The notes beneath the pieces are model-generated. The model saw nothing but the letters and a program-made list of their open reading frames with translations. It was not told the DNA's origin and did not search any database. From contig NZ_BIMH01000031.1 in the NCBI RefSeq assembly GCF_004000985.1, positions 1 through 61,031 of the forward strand: 61,031 bases of DNA, given 5' to 3'. Source of the stretch: Paenibacillus validus NBRC 15382. Lineage in GTDB: Bacteria > Bacillota > Bacilli > Paenibacillales > NBRC-103111. Positions 10,401 to 16,726 of the stretch are shown here, in pieces (within the stretch, counting starts at the first letter, position 1; every line of letters begins with the position of its first letter). The translations under genes and the position numbers were made by a program.

Positions 10401-10540
10401 TCCGTCAGCTCGTCGGCGGTAATGGCTGCTGCCGCCCTCGCTGGACCGACCGTCAGTCCGAACAGCGCCTGAAACAGCATAAGCGCGATCGTCAGGACGG
10501 CAACCCCTCTCAGGCTGCGTTTGCTTTGCAGGAATGACAT
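4499..10540 (-). CDS. Cell-surface amylopullulanase (GH13) with three SLH domains
   Basis: A 2013-residue secreted enzyme hydrolysing alpha-1,4 and probably alpha-1,6 bonds in starch, pullulan and glycogen. A signal peptide (about 1-37, ending ARAAAA) is followed by two amylopullulanase-type N-terminal repeats (about 40-140 and 150-250), a beta domain (about 265-390) and a GH13 barrel from about 395. Catalytic regions are DGVFNHVG (588-595), GWRLD (nucleophile D767), LIGEEW (acid/base E806) and GSHDT (D871). Fibronectin-III-like modules, a starch-binding-like module (DIYLAGSLNGW), a Gly/Pro linker and a small domain follow. Three S-layer-homology repeats end the protein and tie it to the wall. 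The ATG has AAGGAGG 11 bases upstream; an earlier ATG is out of frame. A cre-like site upstream suggests carbon-catabolite control. Confidence 0.93.
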   Translation of the reverse strand: MSFLQSKRSLRGVAVLTIALMLFQALFGLTVGPARAAAAITADELTDQPGGTTKWVVVGSFQGWSNDSAETRMKHLVGDFYQYSRVFEAGSYEFKLVRSGTWDGFSHNGNNFSFSLAETTKVNFYINEAIGEARISLPNVQGLTQYVPALSQAQWPRLVGNLQTLWGESEWSPSEAKQFFVDYNFNGTVYKLQRTFPAGSYEAKVNFSDSWNGNDYGANGQNVKLVTIDPAEVTFTIDYAAANKTLTHDYVPKEGTFDGDIQKDQLAFDSRSVTYKKPFGAIAAGEQDVTLRMAAKRDDVQTAKAELTAPDGLSTSYAMRRVTSVEDKDYFEITVPKSAFAGKIGIWGYKFILIDGSTKTEYGDDGSRGGAGAVSDEGAIPYDLTVYDPHYRTPDWIKHAVVYQIFPDRFFDGSEANNRAKLLDGARGANRPEYATSKNGQKLQYFDGGVGSDPAADQVWGEWSDMPENPDRLKPENAPYYPDARSDGAWTNEFYGGDIQGILQKLQYLKSLGITAVYLNPVAWAASNHKYDATDYKHLDPMFGEPVYLIPGDPKSGLDYVKTREASDQVFQNFTKAAREAGIKVINDGVFNHVGDDSIYFDRYEKYPEIGAYEYWAKVYDKMNGEGKARADAEAEVRASFTSRINPMTGANYSWPDDFRYVSWFTVLNEKVKNRDDDGLHYKYDAWWGYDSLPVMDAKEPQTTPTEYLPADTLSIPGQHEWNNIDYRDHVIGYDLTGRSDASAQQQMQAVGSQRWLWMGTTGWRLDVAPDVSGGTWAKFRQAVKSTAGRTDANGSKIEDPVLIGEEWGVATRYLLGDQFDSVMNYRFRGAIQNFIASGNADNLNQALESIREDYPQEAWQAMMNLVGSHDTTRSITKYDHPEWEEEHLAMAPEASANALKQQGLTAIFQMGYPGAPTIYYGDEVGVTGTKDPDSRRAFPWERVTAEGDGGFKGNGAYQELFGIYQKAAQIRNSESVFRTGEIMTAYAKDDVIAYARKNEAKGAMLVINRSHAERTIEADVAGFLPNGLVLSDRLHGQVESTVTGGKLTLTIPAQTGLMMVSTVNLQTVPQVTGVTAQGQDGRVEIGWSAVPGAESYQVYRAAIEGGSLTMVGTANGLAYTDVNVTNGTKYYYAVTAKIGAGESFLSEMSAATPAYTITGVDTPSAVTNAVYLGVGKTTGKITVDLSVSGLTDNPVYAGKEAPNLIARLGYYKDGADPADALETKLRYEADNGGAKTYWASFEPTESGEYRYFAKASTDNGERFTVSPTVTLQVYADPYDVVPPSAPVLADFTVESNRAHVKWTASDATAAGYEVYRKSVTDAVYRKIATLDAAATSYIDYTVSNDTAYTYQVAAYDLAYNRAFSAEKSVTPRLVMVDVTLRLQIPGYTPTSDDIYLAGSLNGWNVSGTKLQVPSGATDRNVVEYSFKMMAGKTIEYKYTRGSWDTEAFTSHSRVANDTSDYGNWAYSSTDTNMKLTIANQGDNRMTVNDYVLRWVDMPMMISMPRISYGDDIVFSTAEENVKLKAVVPYGVAFTINDQPIEQGAMDAYGNVEIPALALKQGLNEFVLHIEPTEATLNLPWYTDKGRKSQATKTINMKVTRTSGTTPGPGNGGQNPDTGDDDGGTGGAVSGSVGSPNQQGGERKVVGEEALRGGTDRVTVELGAKQNEVLLPATAADVVGTKLLEIKSGNVSLLLPPALLKELQRLIPTTELAAGANIWIQVKEVDAASANAQVAQGASGSGADVKLAGKVYAFGLSVVTKDGKALTLERFEQPVTLVFDVDPAADKKLAGIYYIDDRGRLEYIGGAWENGRLKADAYHFSSYSVLEYDKSFDDLSAEHWAGGTIRELAAKHVIDGVSDRLFAPEQPVTRAQFAAMLVRALGVRPAKDASAVPFKDVDRAAWYASSVAAAYSRGLVSGRDEAVFAPDEQITREEMAVMIVRAYEATTNAKAPEADAGEASFLDAKLISPWAAASVQAGAALSLLAGRADGVYDPQGTTTRAESAQALWNLRNR

Positions 10541-10789
10541 GACTTCATGAACCTCCTTTATGTACGTTTATATCCAGGCGCGGCATGGTTAACCGCGTAG
10601 ATACCGGGTGGTGCGGGTCTTCTTGTCCGTTCGGGCGGGCCGTACACGCAACCCGCTTCCGGTCCTTTCGCAGCAGGATCGAAGCGTGGCGGGAAAGAAG
10701 GGCGTTATTGGCCCCTTTGGCGCATAACCGGCAAGCATTAAAGGGTTCAGAACCCGTGCAAACGCGAGAATTGTTATGCGCACAGCATG

Positions 10790-10804
10790 ATGTAAACGTT
10801 TGCT
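10790..10804 (-). promoter_or_regulatory. Candidate CcpA (cre) site of the amylopullulanase gene
   Basis: ATGTAAACGTTTGCT matches the catabolite-responsive-element pattern WTGNAARCGNWWWCA at 13 of 15 positions, including the central CG. It sits about 250 bases upstream of a starch-degrading gene, where glucose repression is expected. Binding is inferred. Confidence 0.5.
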
Positions 10805-10942
10805 CAATCTACCAAATATTGGGTTTTATTTTCATCTTAACACTTCGCTTCATGCGCCGTAAGCGGAAAAAATTGATCGTTTGGGGTGAAAATGTTGATG
10901 TACTCACCTCTTTGGCGCGCTGCCTTCTACGGGCACAAAAAT

Positions 10943-10970
10943 AAGGAGATGGGCAAACGCCCATCTCCTT
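10943..10970 (-). terminator. Terminator of the exporter-tetR-hypothetical operon
   Basis: A perfect 12-base stem (AAGGAGATGGGC and its complement) with a four-base loop, followed on the minus strand by ATTTTTG. Confidence 0.88.
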
Positions 10971-11008
10971 ATCCATCTGCCGCTATCGCGCCAATGCCTT
11001 ACTACGTG

Positions 11009-11263
11009 TTAATACCGCGGCACGCGGGAACGGCCGCTTCGACGCTTACGTCCATTCGTACGGCTTAGTCGTACCGCCTTCTGCTTCGGTCTGGCGACGG
11101 CCGCTTGAACGTCGGCCACCACGTTAGCCAGCTGCTTGAAGACCGGGGACATCTGCTCGGCCGATTGCCAGATCGTATGGACTTTATCCATCGCAACCAG
11201 CAGTTCATCCAATCCTTCGTTCACGTTCCGGATTAAGCCCGGCAACCTGCTCACCATATCCAT
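11009..11263 (-). CDS. Small hypothetical protein with basic C-terminus
   Basis: About 84 residues; family not recognised. The first 55 residues (MDMVSRLPGLIRNVNEGLDELLVAMDKVHTIWQSAEQ in several heptad-like runs) look amphipathic and helical. The last 25 are rich in Arg and Lys (RKRRSGRSR). The start is placed at ATG 11263 with GAAGG just upstream; GTG at 11266 or ATG at 11257 are also possible. It lies 58 bases downstream of the tetR gene and before a strong terminator, so it is probably the last gene of that operon. The helical heptads hint at a coiled-coil partner protein; function unknown. Confidence 0.6.
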   Translation of the reverse strand: MDMVSRLPGLIRNVNEGLDELLVAMDKVHTIWQSAEQMSPVFKQLANVVADVQAAVARPKQKAVRLSRTNGRKRRSGRSRVPRY

Positions 11264-11324
11264 CACCCTTCGCTTATTCGGATTGTCGGATGCTGTATCT
11301 TATGCGGTAAAAGCCCGGTTTGGC

Positions 11325-11924
11325 TTAGGCGGATGTCCCGCTGGGGCGAAACGCCGCGAAAATGTATTTGACCGTCTGACTGGCCGTCTGTTCCGGATCG
11401 AGTTCGCTTTCCGACAGCATGGAGGCGTAGTTGATAATTTTTTTATGAGCTAACGCCGCTCCCATGACGAACATCCAGGCATGGTCCAACGAATCGAACT
11501 GAAAGACGCCCTGCGCACGGCCTTGCTCCAGCAGCTCGCGCGCTTTACGCCAAATCGGCGCCGTGAAGGAAGTCACGATCTCGGTGCGCGCCGAGCGCAT
11601 CTCCAGCTCCTGCTGTAAAATCGTGCTGAACTCGATATCCTCCATGCCGAACATGATCACCTCGGTGACGAGCAGCCGAAGCCCTTCCACGGGATCTTTC
11701 AACAGCGTCTCGTATTCCGACATCCGTTGGCCGGGAAAAAAGTTCTCGAACAGCGCCCGAAACACGTTCTCCTTCCCGCCGAAATAATACGAGACGAGCG
11801 CGACGTTCGCACCGGCTTCCTCGCATATTTGTCTAACGCTCGTGCCGTCAAAGCCCTGTTTGGCAAACAGCTTTTTGGCGGCGAGCAGGATACGCATTTT
11901 CATTTCGGATTCGGCTGCAGCCAT
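11325..11924 (-). CDS. TetR/AcrR family transcriptional repressor
   Basis: A 199-residue regulator. The N-terminal helix-turn-helix spans about residues 12-50 (AAKKLFAKQGFDGTSVRQI, then VALVSYYFGGKENVF); the rest is the ligand-binding helical domain. It follows the membrane transporter gene at 82 bases in the same orientation. The operon promoter carries tandem TTAAAC/GTTTAA dyads, which is the normal arrangement for a TetR protein repressing its own exporter operon until a toxic ligand arrives. The ligand is unknown. Confidence 0.88.
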   Translation of the reverse strand: MAAAESEMKMRILLAAKKLFAKQGFDGTSVRQICEEAGANVALVSYYFGGKENVFRALFENFFPGQRMSEYETLLKDPVEGLRLLVTEVIMFGMEDIEFSTILQQELEMRSARTEIVTSFTAPIWRKARELLEQGRAQGVFQFDSLDHAWMFVMGAALAHKKIINYASMLSESELDPEQTASQTVKYIFAAFRPSGTSA

Positions 11925-12006
11925 GCCGCATTCTCCTTCTCTGGGGACAGTTGTTTCTTCATTATGGAACGAATGGACACGAATCGCAAGGCCTGAAGCG
12001 GTATCC

Positions 12007-13179
12007 TTAGCGAGCGGGAACCGGTTCGCCGGTCTTTACAGCCGCCTCGTTCGGCTTGTTGCTTTCTTTACGCAAGCCGGTGGCAAGCAAGCCGGCCGCG
12101 GCGCACACGAGGAGAATGCAGGCAAGCGCTCCCGCATCCCCGGCCGCGCTCGGACCGCCGAACAGCAAGTTCATGCCGCCCTCCACCGCATAGGTCGCCG
12201 GCAAGTACTGGCTGAAGCTGTGATAGAAGCTTCCGAGCAATTCTCGCGGCACCATGGCGCCGGACGATACGAGCTGCACGGATAACATCGCGATATTAAA
12301 CAACATGCCGGCCATCCCGAAAATGATCAGGAACATCTGCGAGAAGAACATGAACGTCATGAGAAACAGCGCCTGAAACAGCCATACGGAAACAAATCCG
12401 CCGGCGTGCTGCCCGCCCATCGCGACAACCAGGGACGTGCCGATCAAGGCAATAACGACGGAGGATGCGAGGTTAATCACGACGCGCGCGCCGAATTTGC
12501 TCCATCGGGAAAAGTCCGGCCCGAGCTGCATCGTGGCCTGCTGCACGTTCATCCCCATAATCATGGCGCCAACGAAAGACGCGAGCACCATCATCATCGG
12601 CACCATTTGGTTGTTCATGCCTTGAACCGTGTTCGTATAGGCAATGTTCGACTTCACTTTATCGGTAATGCCTTGAGCGATTGCCTGCGCTTGCGGTGCC
12701 GGAACTTTCGCCTGCTTCAACACCGCTTCCGCGCCTGCGACCGTCGCTTCTTTATTAACGGCGGCGGTTACGCCGGATGCTACGCTTTGCATCATGCTTT
12801 TGATCAACGCAGGATTCGATTCGTTAATGACGTACCGGATTTCGGCCTGCTGTCCTTGCGCCTGCAGCTGCTTGGAGAGGTCGGCGGGCAGGTGAAGCAC
12901 CATCTGCACTTCACGCTCGTTCAGCTTGTCTTGGGCTTGGTCGAGCGAACTCTCTTTCACGAGCTGGAAAGGCAGGCTGCCGGCAAGCTGTTCGACAATG
13001 TTGGCCCCCATTGCGGGGTCTTCGTTGACGACAGCAATTTTCAACTGGTTGACGTTGTCGGTTACTCCGTTGTATCCAGTCATCCAAATCAGGCTGAAAA
13101 TGATTTGGAACATCATGGCAGTAGCAATACCGATGACGGTTGCGGGCTTTTTAAAATAAGCTTGTAACGCTTGCAGCAT
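12007..13179 (-). CDS. ABC-2/YhgE-Pip type membrane transport protein
   Basis: A 390-residue membrane protein with one N-terminal helix (about 12-34), a long extracellular domain (35-200) carrying INESNP and similar stretches, then five or six helices to about 380. This is the topology of ABC-2-type permeases and the YhgE/Pip/DUF3533 group, often drug or peptide exporters. No ATPase is adjacent. The start is ATG 13179, with GGGAGAG eight bases upstream; the frame is open 45 bases further but without a ribosome site. It is the first gene of a tightly regulated operon with the TetR gene downstream, which supports an export or resistance role. Confidence 0.75.
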   Translation of the reverse strand: MLQALQAYFKKPATVIGIATAMMFQIIFSLIWMTGYNGVTDNVNQLKIAVVNEDPAMGANIVEQLAGSLPFQLVKESSLDQAQDKLNEREVQMVLHLPADLSKQLQAQGQQAEIRYVINESNPALIKSMMQSVASGVTAAVNKEATVAGAEAVLKQAKVPAPQAQAIAQGITDKVKSNIAYTNTVQGMNNQMVPMMMVLASFVGAMIMGMNVQQATMQLGPDFSRWSKFGARVVINLASSVVIALIGTSLVVAMGGQHAGGFVSVWLFQALFLMTFMFFSQMFLIIFGMAGMLFNIAMLSVQLVSSGAMVPRELLGSFYHSFSQYLPATYAVEGGMNLLFGGPSAAGDAGALACILLVCAAAGLLATGLRKESNKPNEAAVKTGEPVPAR

Positions 13180-13208
13180 GACAATCTCTCCCTTATCTAT
13201 GTATAGGA

Positions 13209-13278
13209 TGTTTAACTTAAACATTTGTTTAAATTAAACGTTTGTTTAAATTATAGGCGGGAGAAATTTCTTTGTCAA
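13209..13278 (-). promoter_or_regulatory. Consensus sigma-A promoter with tandem TetR operators
   Basis: On the minus strand, -35 TTGACA (13273-13278) and -10 TATAAT (13250-13255) are both perfect, with a 17-base spacer. Immediately downstream lie two 16-base dyads, TTAAACGTTTGTTTAA (13234-13249) and TTAAACATTTGTTTAA (13217-13232). The half-site TGTTTAA recurs a third time at 13209, giving a strict 17-base period (13209, 13226, 13243). A strong promoter blocked at its start site by a repressor array is the natural reading; the operon's own TetR protein is the likely ligand. Confidence 0.85.
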
Positions 13279-13472
13279 CGATGTTTTCAAGCTTTTTCCT
13301 GGGGGCAAAACAGGCATAAGGGGAAGGCGTTCATGGAAGGGCATAGATAGAACCCGGACCTATCGGCCAAGGCCTTCCGCAAGGCTCCCCGAAGATCTAA
13401 CGCAGGGAGCCTTGTGACCTTGGCTTCAGCAGCAGGCCGCTCTTAAGGCCAAACCGCCGTCAGCCGGCGGGG

Positions 13473-13736
13473 TCAACCGCGGAACGAGCTGCGGAGAACG
13501 ATGACGAGCAGGATGTACAGCACCAGGATGATCGCGGTAGACGGCCACAGGCCTCCGTGATGATGATGGTGGTGGTGTTTCTTCGGCGCGTAAATGTTAA
13601 CTTCTTCATAATGAACGTTGATCGGAGCGCCGTACATCGGCTCCGGCATTTCGACCGGAGAAACGGCCATAGGCATCGGAGCTGGCATTGGAGCTGGCAT
13701 TGGGGCCGGCATAGCGAACGGTTGATACTTTTCCAT
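13473..13736 (-). CDS. YjcZ-like small membrane protein with Met/Pro repeats and a His7 tract
   Basis: An 87-residue protein. Residues 8-24 repeat MPAP, a seven-histidine run follows KK at about 54-60, and the C-terminus is one hydrophobic helix (STAIILVLYILLVIVL) ending in RSSFRG. That terminal helix resembles the YjcZ/YczN sporulation protein family, which suggests a spore or forespore membrane location. The start ATG has GGAGGTG (13745-13751) eight bases upstream. The frame stays open another 126 bases upstream with a Gly/Pro-rich reading but no ribosome site there. His-rich and Met-rich tracts could bind metal. Confidence 0.7.
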   Translation of the reverse strand: MEKYQPFAMPAPMPAPMPAPMPMAVSPVEMPEPMYGAPINVHYEEVNIYAPKKHHHHHHHGGLWPSTAIILVLYILLVIVLRSSFRG

Positions 13737-14119
13737 AGGATAAACACCTCCGTAATATTTGGCGGAGCCGCCGTGAATGCATGCAGGCGGTGGTCCAGGT
13801 CCGGGCGGACCGTCATAGTCAGGTGTTCCTCTCGAACACATCATCAGTCTATGGCCTTCCACGTTTGCGGATCACGGTATTCACCCATGTCTGGAAAATT
13901 GGACTCCCGCCCTGCGCCGAAACTGCCAAATCGGGCAAACCGCAGGAACCGGCGGGCGGCGTGAAGGGCGCATACCGCCCGCTTGCCTCGGCATCGCCAA
14001 ACAGGAGGGTTCGGGCGCCCCGGAACTCGTCAGCAACAGTTGTTCGGACCGCTGCGAGCGGCAGAGCGGCAGAACGGCAGGCGGCCCCTCCTCTCGTCTC
14101 CCCCGGTTTATAAACCGAA
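13737..14119. other. Region upstream of the YjcZ-like gene, no gene seen
   Basis: Contains only the ribosome site and leader of the YjcZ-like gene and some GC-rich short inverted repeats such as GGGCGG/CCGCCC near 13950-13982. No open frame here has a ribosome site; plus-strand frames are shadows. Confidence 0.5.
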
Positions 14120-14146
14120 AAGAACCCCTCGAAGGAAGGGGTTCTT
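14120..14146 (-). terminator. Terminator of the MBL hydrolase operon
   Basis: Stem AAGAACCCCT with its complement, then TTTTC on the minus strand, 11 bases past the stop codon of the hydrolase. Confidence 0.85.
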
Positions 14147-14156
14147 GTTGCCTTAT

Positions 14157-14798
14157 CTATACGTACGGGTTATGCTCCCGCTCGTAACCGATCGTCGTCT
14201 TCGGGCCGTGTCCCGGGTAGACGATCGTATCGTCCGGCAGATCGAACAGCTTGCCATGGATCGAATCCATCAGGTCGCGCTGACTGCCGCCCGGCAAATC
14301 GGTGCGGCCGACGGACAGCTTGAACAGCACGTCGCCACCGAACAGCTGGTTGCCGTACAGGAAGCTGACGCTGCCCGGCGAATGGCCCGGCGTATGGAAC
14401 ACCTGGAAGGTAACTCCTTCCAGCAGCGTCAGCCGCTGGCCGTCGTCAAGCCCGTGCTCGGCCGGATCGGTCGTAATCGGCGCGCCAAGCTCGGGCCACC
14501 GCGCCGAGCCGTTCCGCTTCGGATCGGTGAGCCAGTCGCTCTCCGCATCATGCAGATAGACCGGACAGCCTTTGCTGCGCCGCAGTTCGTCCACGCCTCC
14601 GATATGATCGAAGTGGGCGTGCGTCAGCAGAATCGCCTCGATCTCCAGATCGCCGATCCGTTTCAACAGCGGTCCGGGGTTCATTCCGGGGTCGATGACG
14701 ACGCCCTTGTTCACGCCGGCAACGGTGAGCAGATAGGCATTCGTCTGCAGCGGTCCAAGCGAGAATGCTTCCACCTTCAAAACCGGTTTTTGTTCCAT
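14157..14798 (-). CDS. MBL-fold metallo-hydrolase, glyoxalase II-like
   Basis: A 213-residue cytosolic hydrolase of the metallo-beta-lactamase fold. The two-metal site is complete: HAHFDH (residues 60-65), the histidine in HTPGHSPGS (about 135), the aspartate in FGGDVLF (about 154) and the histidine of YPGHGP near the C-terminus. This set fits the glyoxalase II/YcbL branch, thiolester hydrolases of unknown physiological substrate. It lies 10 bases downstream of the thioredoxin-like gene and ends at a terminator, so the two form an operon. Confidence 0.88.
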   Translation of the reverse strand: MEQKPVLKVEAFSLGPLQTNAYLLTVAGVNKGVVIDPGMNPGPLLKRIGDLEIEAILLTHAHFDHIGGVDELRRSKGCPVYLHDAESDWLTDPKRNGSARWPELGAPITTDPAEHGLDDGQRLTLLEGVTFQVFHTPGHSPGSVSFLYGNQLFGGDVLFKLSVGRTDLPGGSQRDLMDSIHGKLFDLPDDTIVYPGHGPKTTIGYEREHNPYV

Positions 14799-14808
14799 AG
14801 CCGGCGCC

Positions 14809-15375
14809 TTAGAACGTGGACAGCAGCTCGCGAAGCTCTTTCACGATGACCGTCTGGTAACCGGTGCCTTCGCCGTACTGGCGGACCATCTCTTCGCGCG
14901 CGACTTTGATTTTATCTTGATAATCCGGGGCTTCACGGTCCGGGTTTTCCTGCTTGAACTTGTTCATAACCGCTTGCACGTGCGCCGGACGCGGTCCCCA
15001 ATGGCCGAGCACGAACCCGCTGAAATCGGTAAAAATGACGATCGGAATCGCTTCGCCGCCCATCGTCAGGAAGTCGGCCATCACGTCCGGATGCTCTTCT
15101 TTAATCAGCACCTCGGTCGGAATGCCGGAAATTTCAAGCGCGCGGAATACTGCAGGCACGTTGCGTACAACGTCGCCGCACCAATCGGCCGCCAAAATCA
15201 GGCAGTGCAAATCGTCACGGTTGTTGAGCGATTCGAAAAACTCTTTGTCCGCCTCGTTCTCCCACGTGAACGCGTCGTACCACTCTTTGAACTTCTCCTG
15301 GTTTTTCGTCATCCCGCTTATAAACTGCTCGGGCGACAATCCTTTGCGCAGCTTGCTGCTCAAATTTTTGCTCAT
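14809..15375 (-). CDS. Thioredoxin-family protein with a single active-site cysteine
   Basis: A 188-residue cytosolic protein of thioredoxin-like fold. The active-site region is ADWCGDVVRN with only Cys66 (the second cysteine of a CXXC motif is absent), followed by EAIPIVIF where the cis-proline lies. Single-cysteine thioredoxin-like proteins may form mixed disulphides with low-molecular-weight thiols or act as chaperones. It shares an operon with the MBL hydrolase. Confidence 0.8.
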   Translation of the reverse strand: MSKNLSSKLRKGLSPEQFISGMTKNQEKFKEWYDAFTWENEADKEFFESLNNRDDLHCLILAADWCGDVVRNVPAVFRALEISGIPTEVLIKEEHPDVMADFLTMGGEAIPIVIFTDFSGFVLGHWGPRPAHVQAVMNKFKQENPDREAPDYQDKIKVAREEMVRQYGEGTGYQTVIVKELRELLSTF

Positions 15376-15422
15376 CTCGGCTTCATCCTCCTTGATTAGG
15401 TGTTGCTATGGATTATTGTACC

Positions 15423-15478
15423 AAAAAAAGTTCCCTTGCTCCAAATGATCTGCGTAAAATCGCTGGGAGCGAGGGAAC
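15423..15478 (-). terminator. Terminator of the DedA-NERD gene
   Basis: Arms GTTCCCTTGCTCC and GGAGCGAGGGAAC with one mismatch and a 23-base loop, followed by TTTTTTTG on the minus strand. Confidence 0.82.
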
Positions 15479-15492
15479 CCGGAGAACGCCTC

Positions 15493-16647
15493 TTACCGGC
15501 TGTTTTCGGTAATCAGGCGTTCGATGGAAGCGACGTCTGCCGGACTGAGCGTCCGGGTCGGGCGATAGGTCTTAATATGCTGCACGAGCCTGTCCGCTTT
15601 CAACGTCGCAAAGGCGGGACTTGAGCCGATCAACTGACTGTCCGGATGGGTGAAGCAGACGATGCCCACGACGTCCGCACGCAGCTTATGCTCCTTCAGC
15701 AGCTCTTTCAAGACGCGCTCGTGCCGGTACAAATGCACCGTCGGATCTTGTCTGCCGGCCTCGCCGGTGCCGTCGCGAAGTGCATTCGTTTGCGCCCGGC
15801 CGAGACTGCTCTCGTCGAATCGAATCTCGCCCGATGCATGATTCGATTCGATATGAAAGACGCCGTTGGGCCCGATGACAATATGGCCGATCTGCTGCTG
15901 CGAGCCGCCGCCCTTGACCCGGAGGCCGTGAAGGATGCGGTATTCGCCTCCGATGTACTTCAATTGATGAGCTGTGGCATGCTCTCCATCGCTGAGTTCT
16001 TTAGCCGGTGCAGCCGGAGCCGTCCCGCTCCCCTCACGACGACGCGCCGCCCGGCGAATGAGCCATTTCCAAACAAAATAAAGCAAGGCAAGCGCGATCG
16101 CCCCATATAACGAAGGCTTCACATAAGGAGCGGCCACTTCATCGATCTGTTCCCAATTGTCGCCAAGCGCCTGTCCTAAATAGACAAACAAAATCGCCCA
16201 TGGAATGGTCCCCAGCAGCGTGAAAAACAGAAACTTCCAAACCGGCATCCGCGCCATTCCGGCGGGAATCGAAATCGCTTGACGCAGCACCGGCACGAAG
16301 CGCGCCAGGAAGACCATACCGGGCCCGTATCGGTTAAACCAATTTTCCGCAATATCGAGATGTTTTTTCTTCAGATGCAAATACTTGCCGAATTTGTCAA
16401 GCACCGGACGACCGCCGTAACGTCCGAGCCCATACAAGATCAATTGCTGCAGCATGCAGCCGATCGTGCCGAATACAATGGCGCCGACCAGCGACACTTG
16501 GCCGCGGGACACCAGGAAACCGCCGTAGGCGAGCACAATCTCGCTCGGGATGACCTCCAGGGCGAGTCCGAGCAGAATGCCCCATACGCCCAGCCCTTCA
16601 ATAAAATGAAGCGCCGTAGTAATCAAGTTATGCAATAGCTCACTCAT
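15493..16647 (-). CDS. DedA (VTT-domain) membrane protein fused to a NERD domain
   Basis: A 384-residue two-part protein. Residues about 1-205 are a DedA/VTT membrane unit with reentrant helices, GGRPVLDKFGKYL and the motif ARFVPVLRQAISIPAG (about 115-130); DedA proteins act in lipid flipping and membrane homeostasis. Residues about 215-330 form a NERD domain (nuclease-related), with IGGEYRILHGLRV, IGHIVIGPNGVFHIES and SGEIRF. NERD belongs to the PD-(D/E)XK-like nuclease fold. Typical DedA proteins stop near 200 residues, so this is a genuine fusion with no internal stop or frameshift. The start follows a run with GAGGCTG upstream. Its function as a unit is not known to me. Confidence 0.88.
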   Translation of the reverse strand: MSELLHNLITTALHFIEGLGVWGILLGLALEVIPSEIVLAYGGFLVSRGQVSLVGAIVFGTIGCMLQQLILYGLGRYGGRPVLDKFGKYLHLKKKHLDIAENWFNRYGPGMVFLARFVPVLRQAISIPAGMARMPVWKFLFFTLLGTIPWAILFVYLGQALGDNWEQIDEVAAPYVKPSLYGAIALALLYFVWKWLIRRAARRREGSGTAPAAPAKELSDGEHATAHQLKYIGGEYRILHGLRVKGGGSQQQIGHIVIGPNGVFHIESNHASGEIRFDESSLGRAQTNALRDGTGEAGRQDPTVHLYRHERVLKELLKEHKLRADVVGIVCFTHPDSQLIGSSPAFATLKADRLVQHIKTYRPTRTLSPADVASIERLITENSR

Positions 16648-16726
16648 GACCTCACAGCCTCTTCCTCTCCCTATGATTTTCCGAAATATAGGTTAGCTTG
16701 CCGCTCTTGTCTCTCTCAAGCCTATC

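Larger units (their letters stand above)
10541..11008. other. Non-coding region upstream of amylopullulanase
   Basis: This 468-base stretch holds no convincing gene. It contains the amylopullulanase leader, a perfect dyad GGGTTC-A-GAACCC (10743-10755), a nine-base inverted repeat GCGCATAAC/GTTATGCGC (10720-10728 and 10773-10781) enclosing that dyad, a cre-like site (10790-10804), and a terminator of the minus-strand operon at 10943-10970. No clear -35/-10 pair could be fixed. Confidence 0.6.

Noticed and set aside
13381..13413. Terminator after the YjcZ-like gene
   Set aside because: Nine-base stem (AAGGCTCCC and complement) is real but no T-run follows on either strand.
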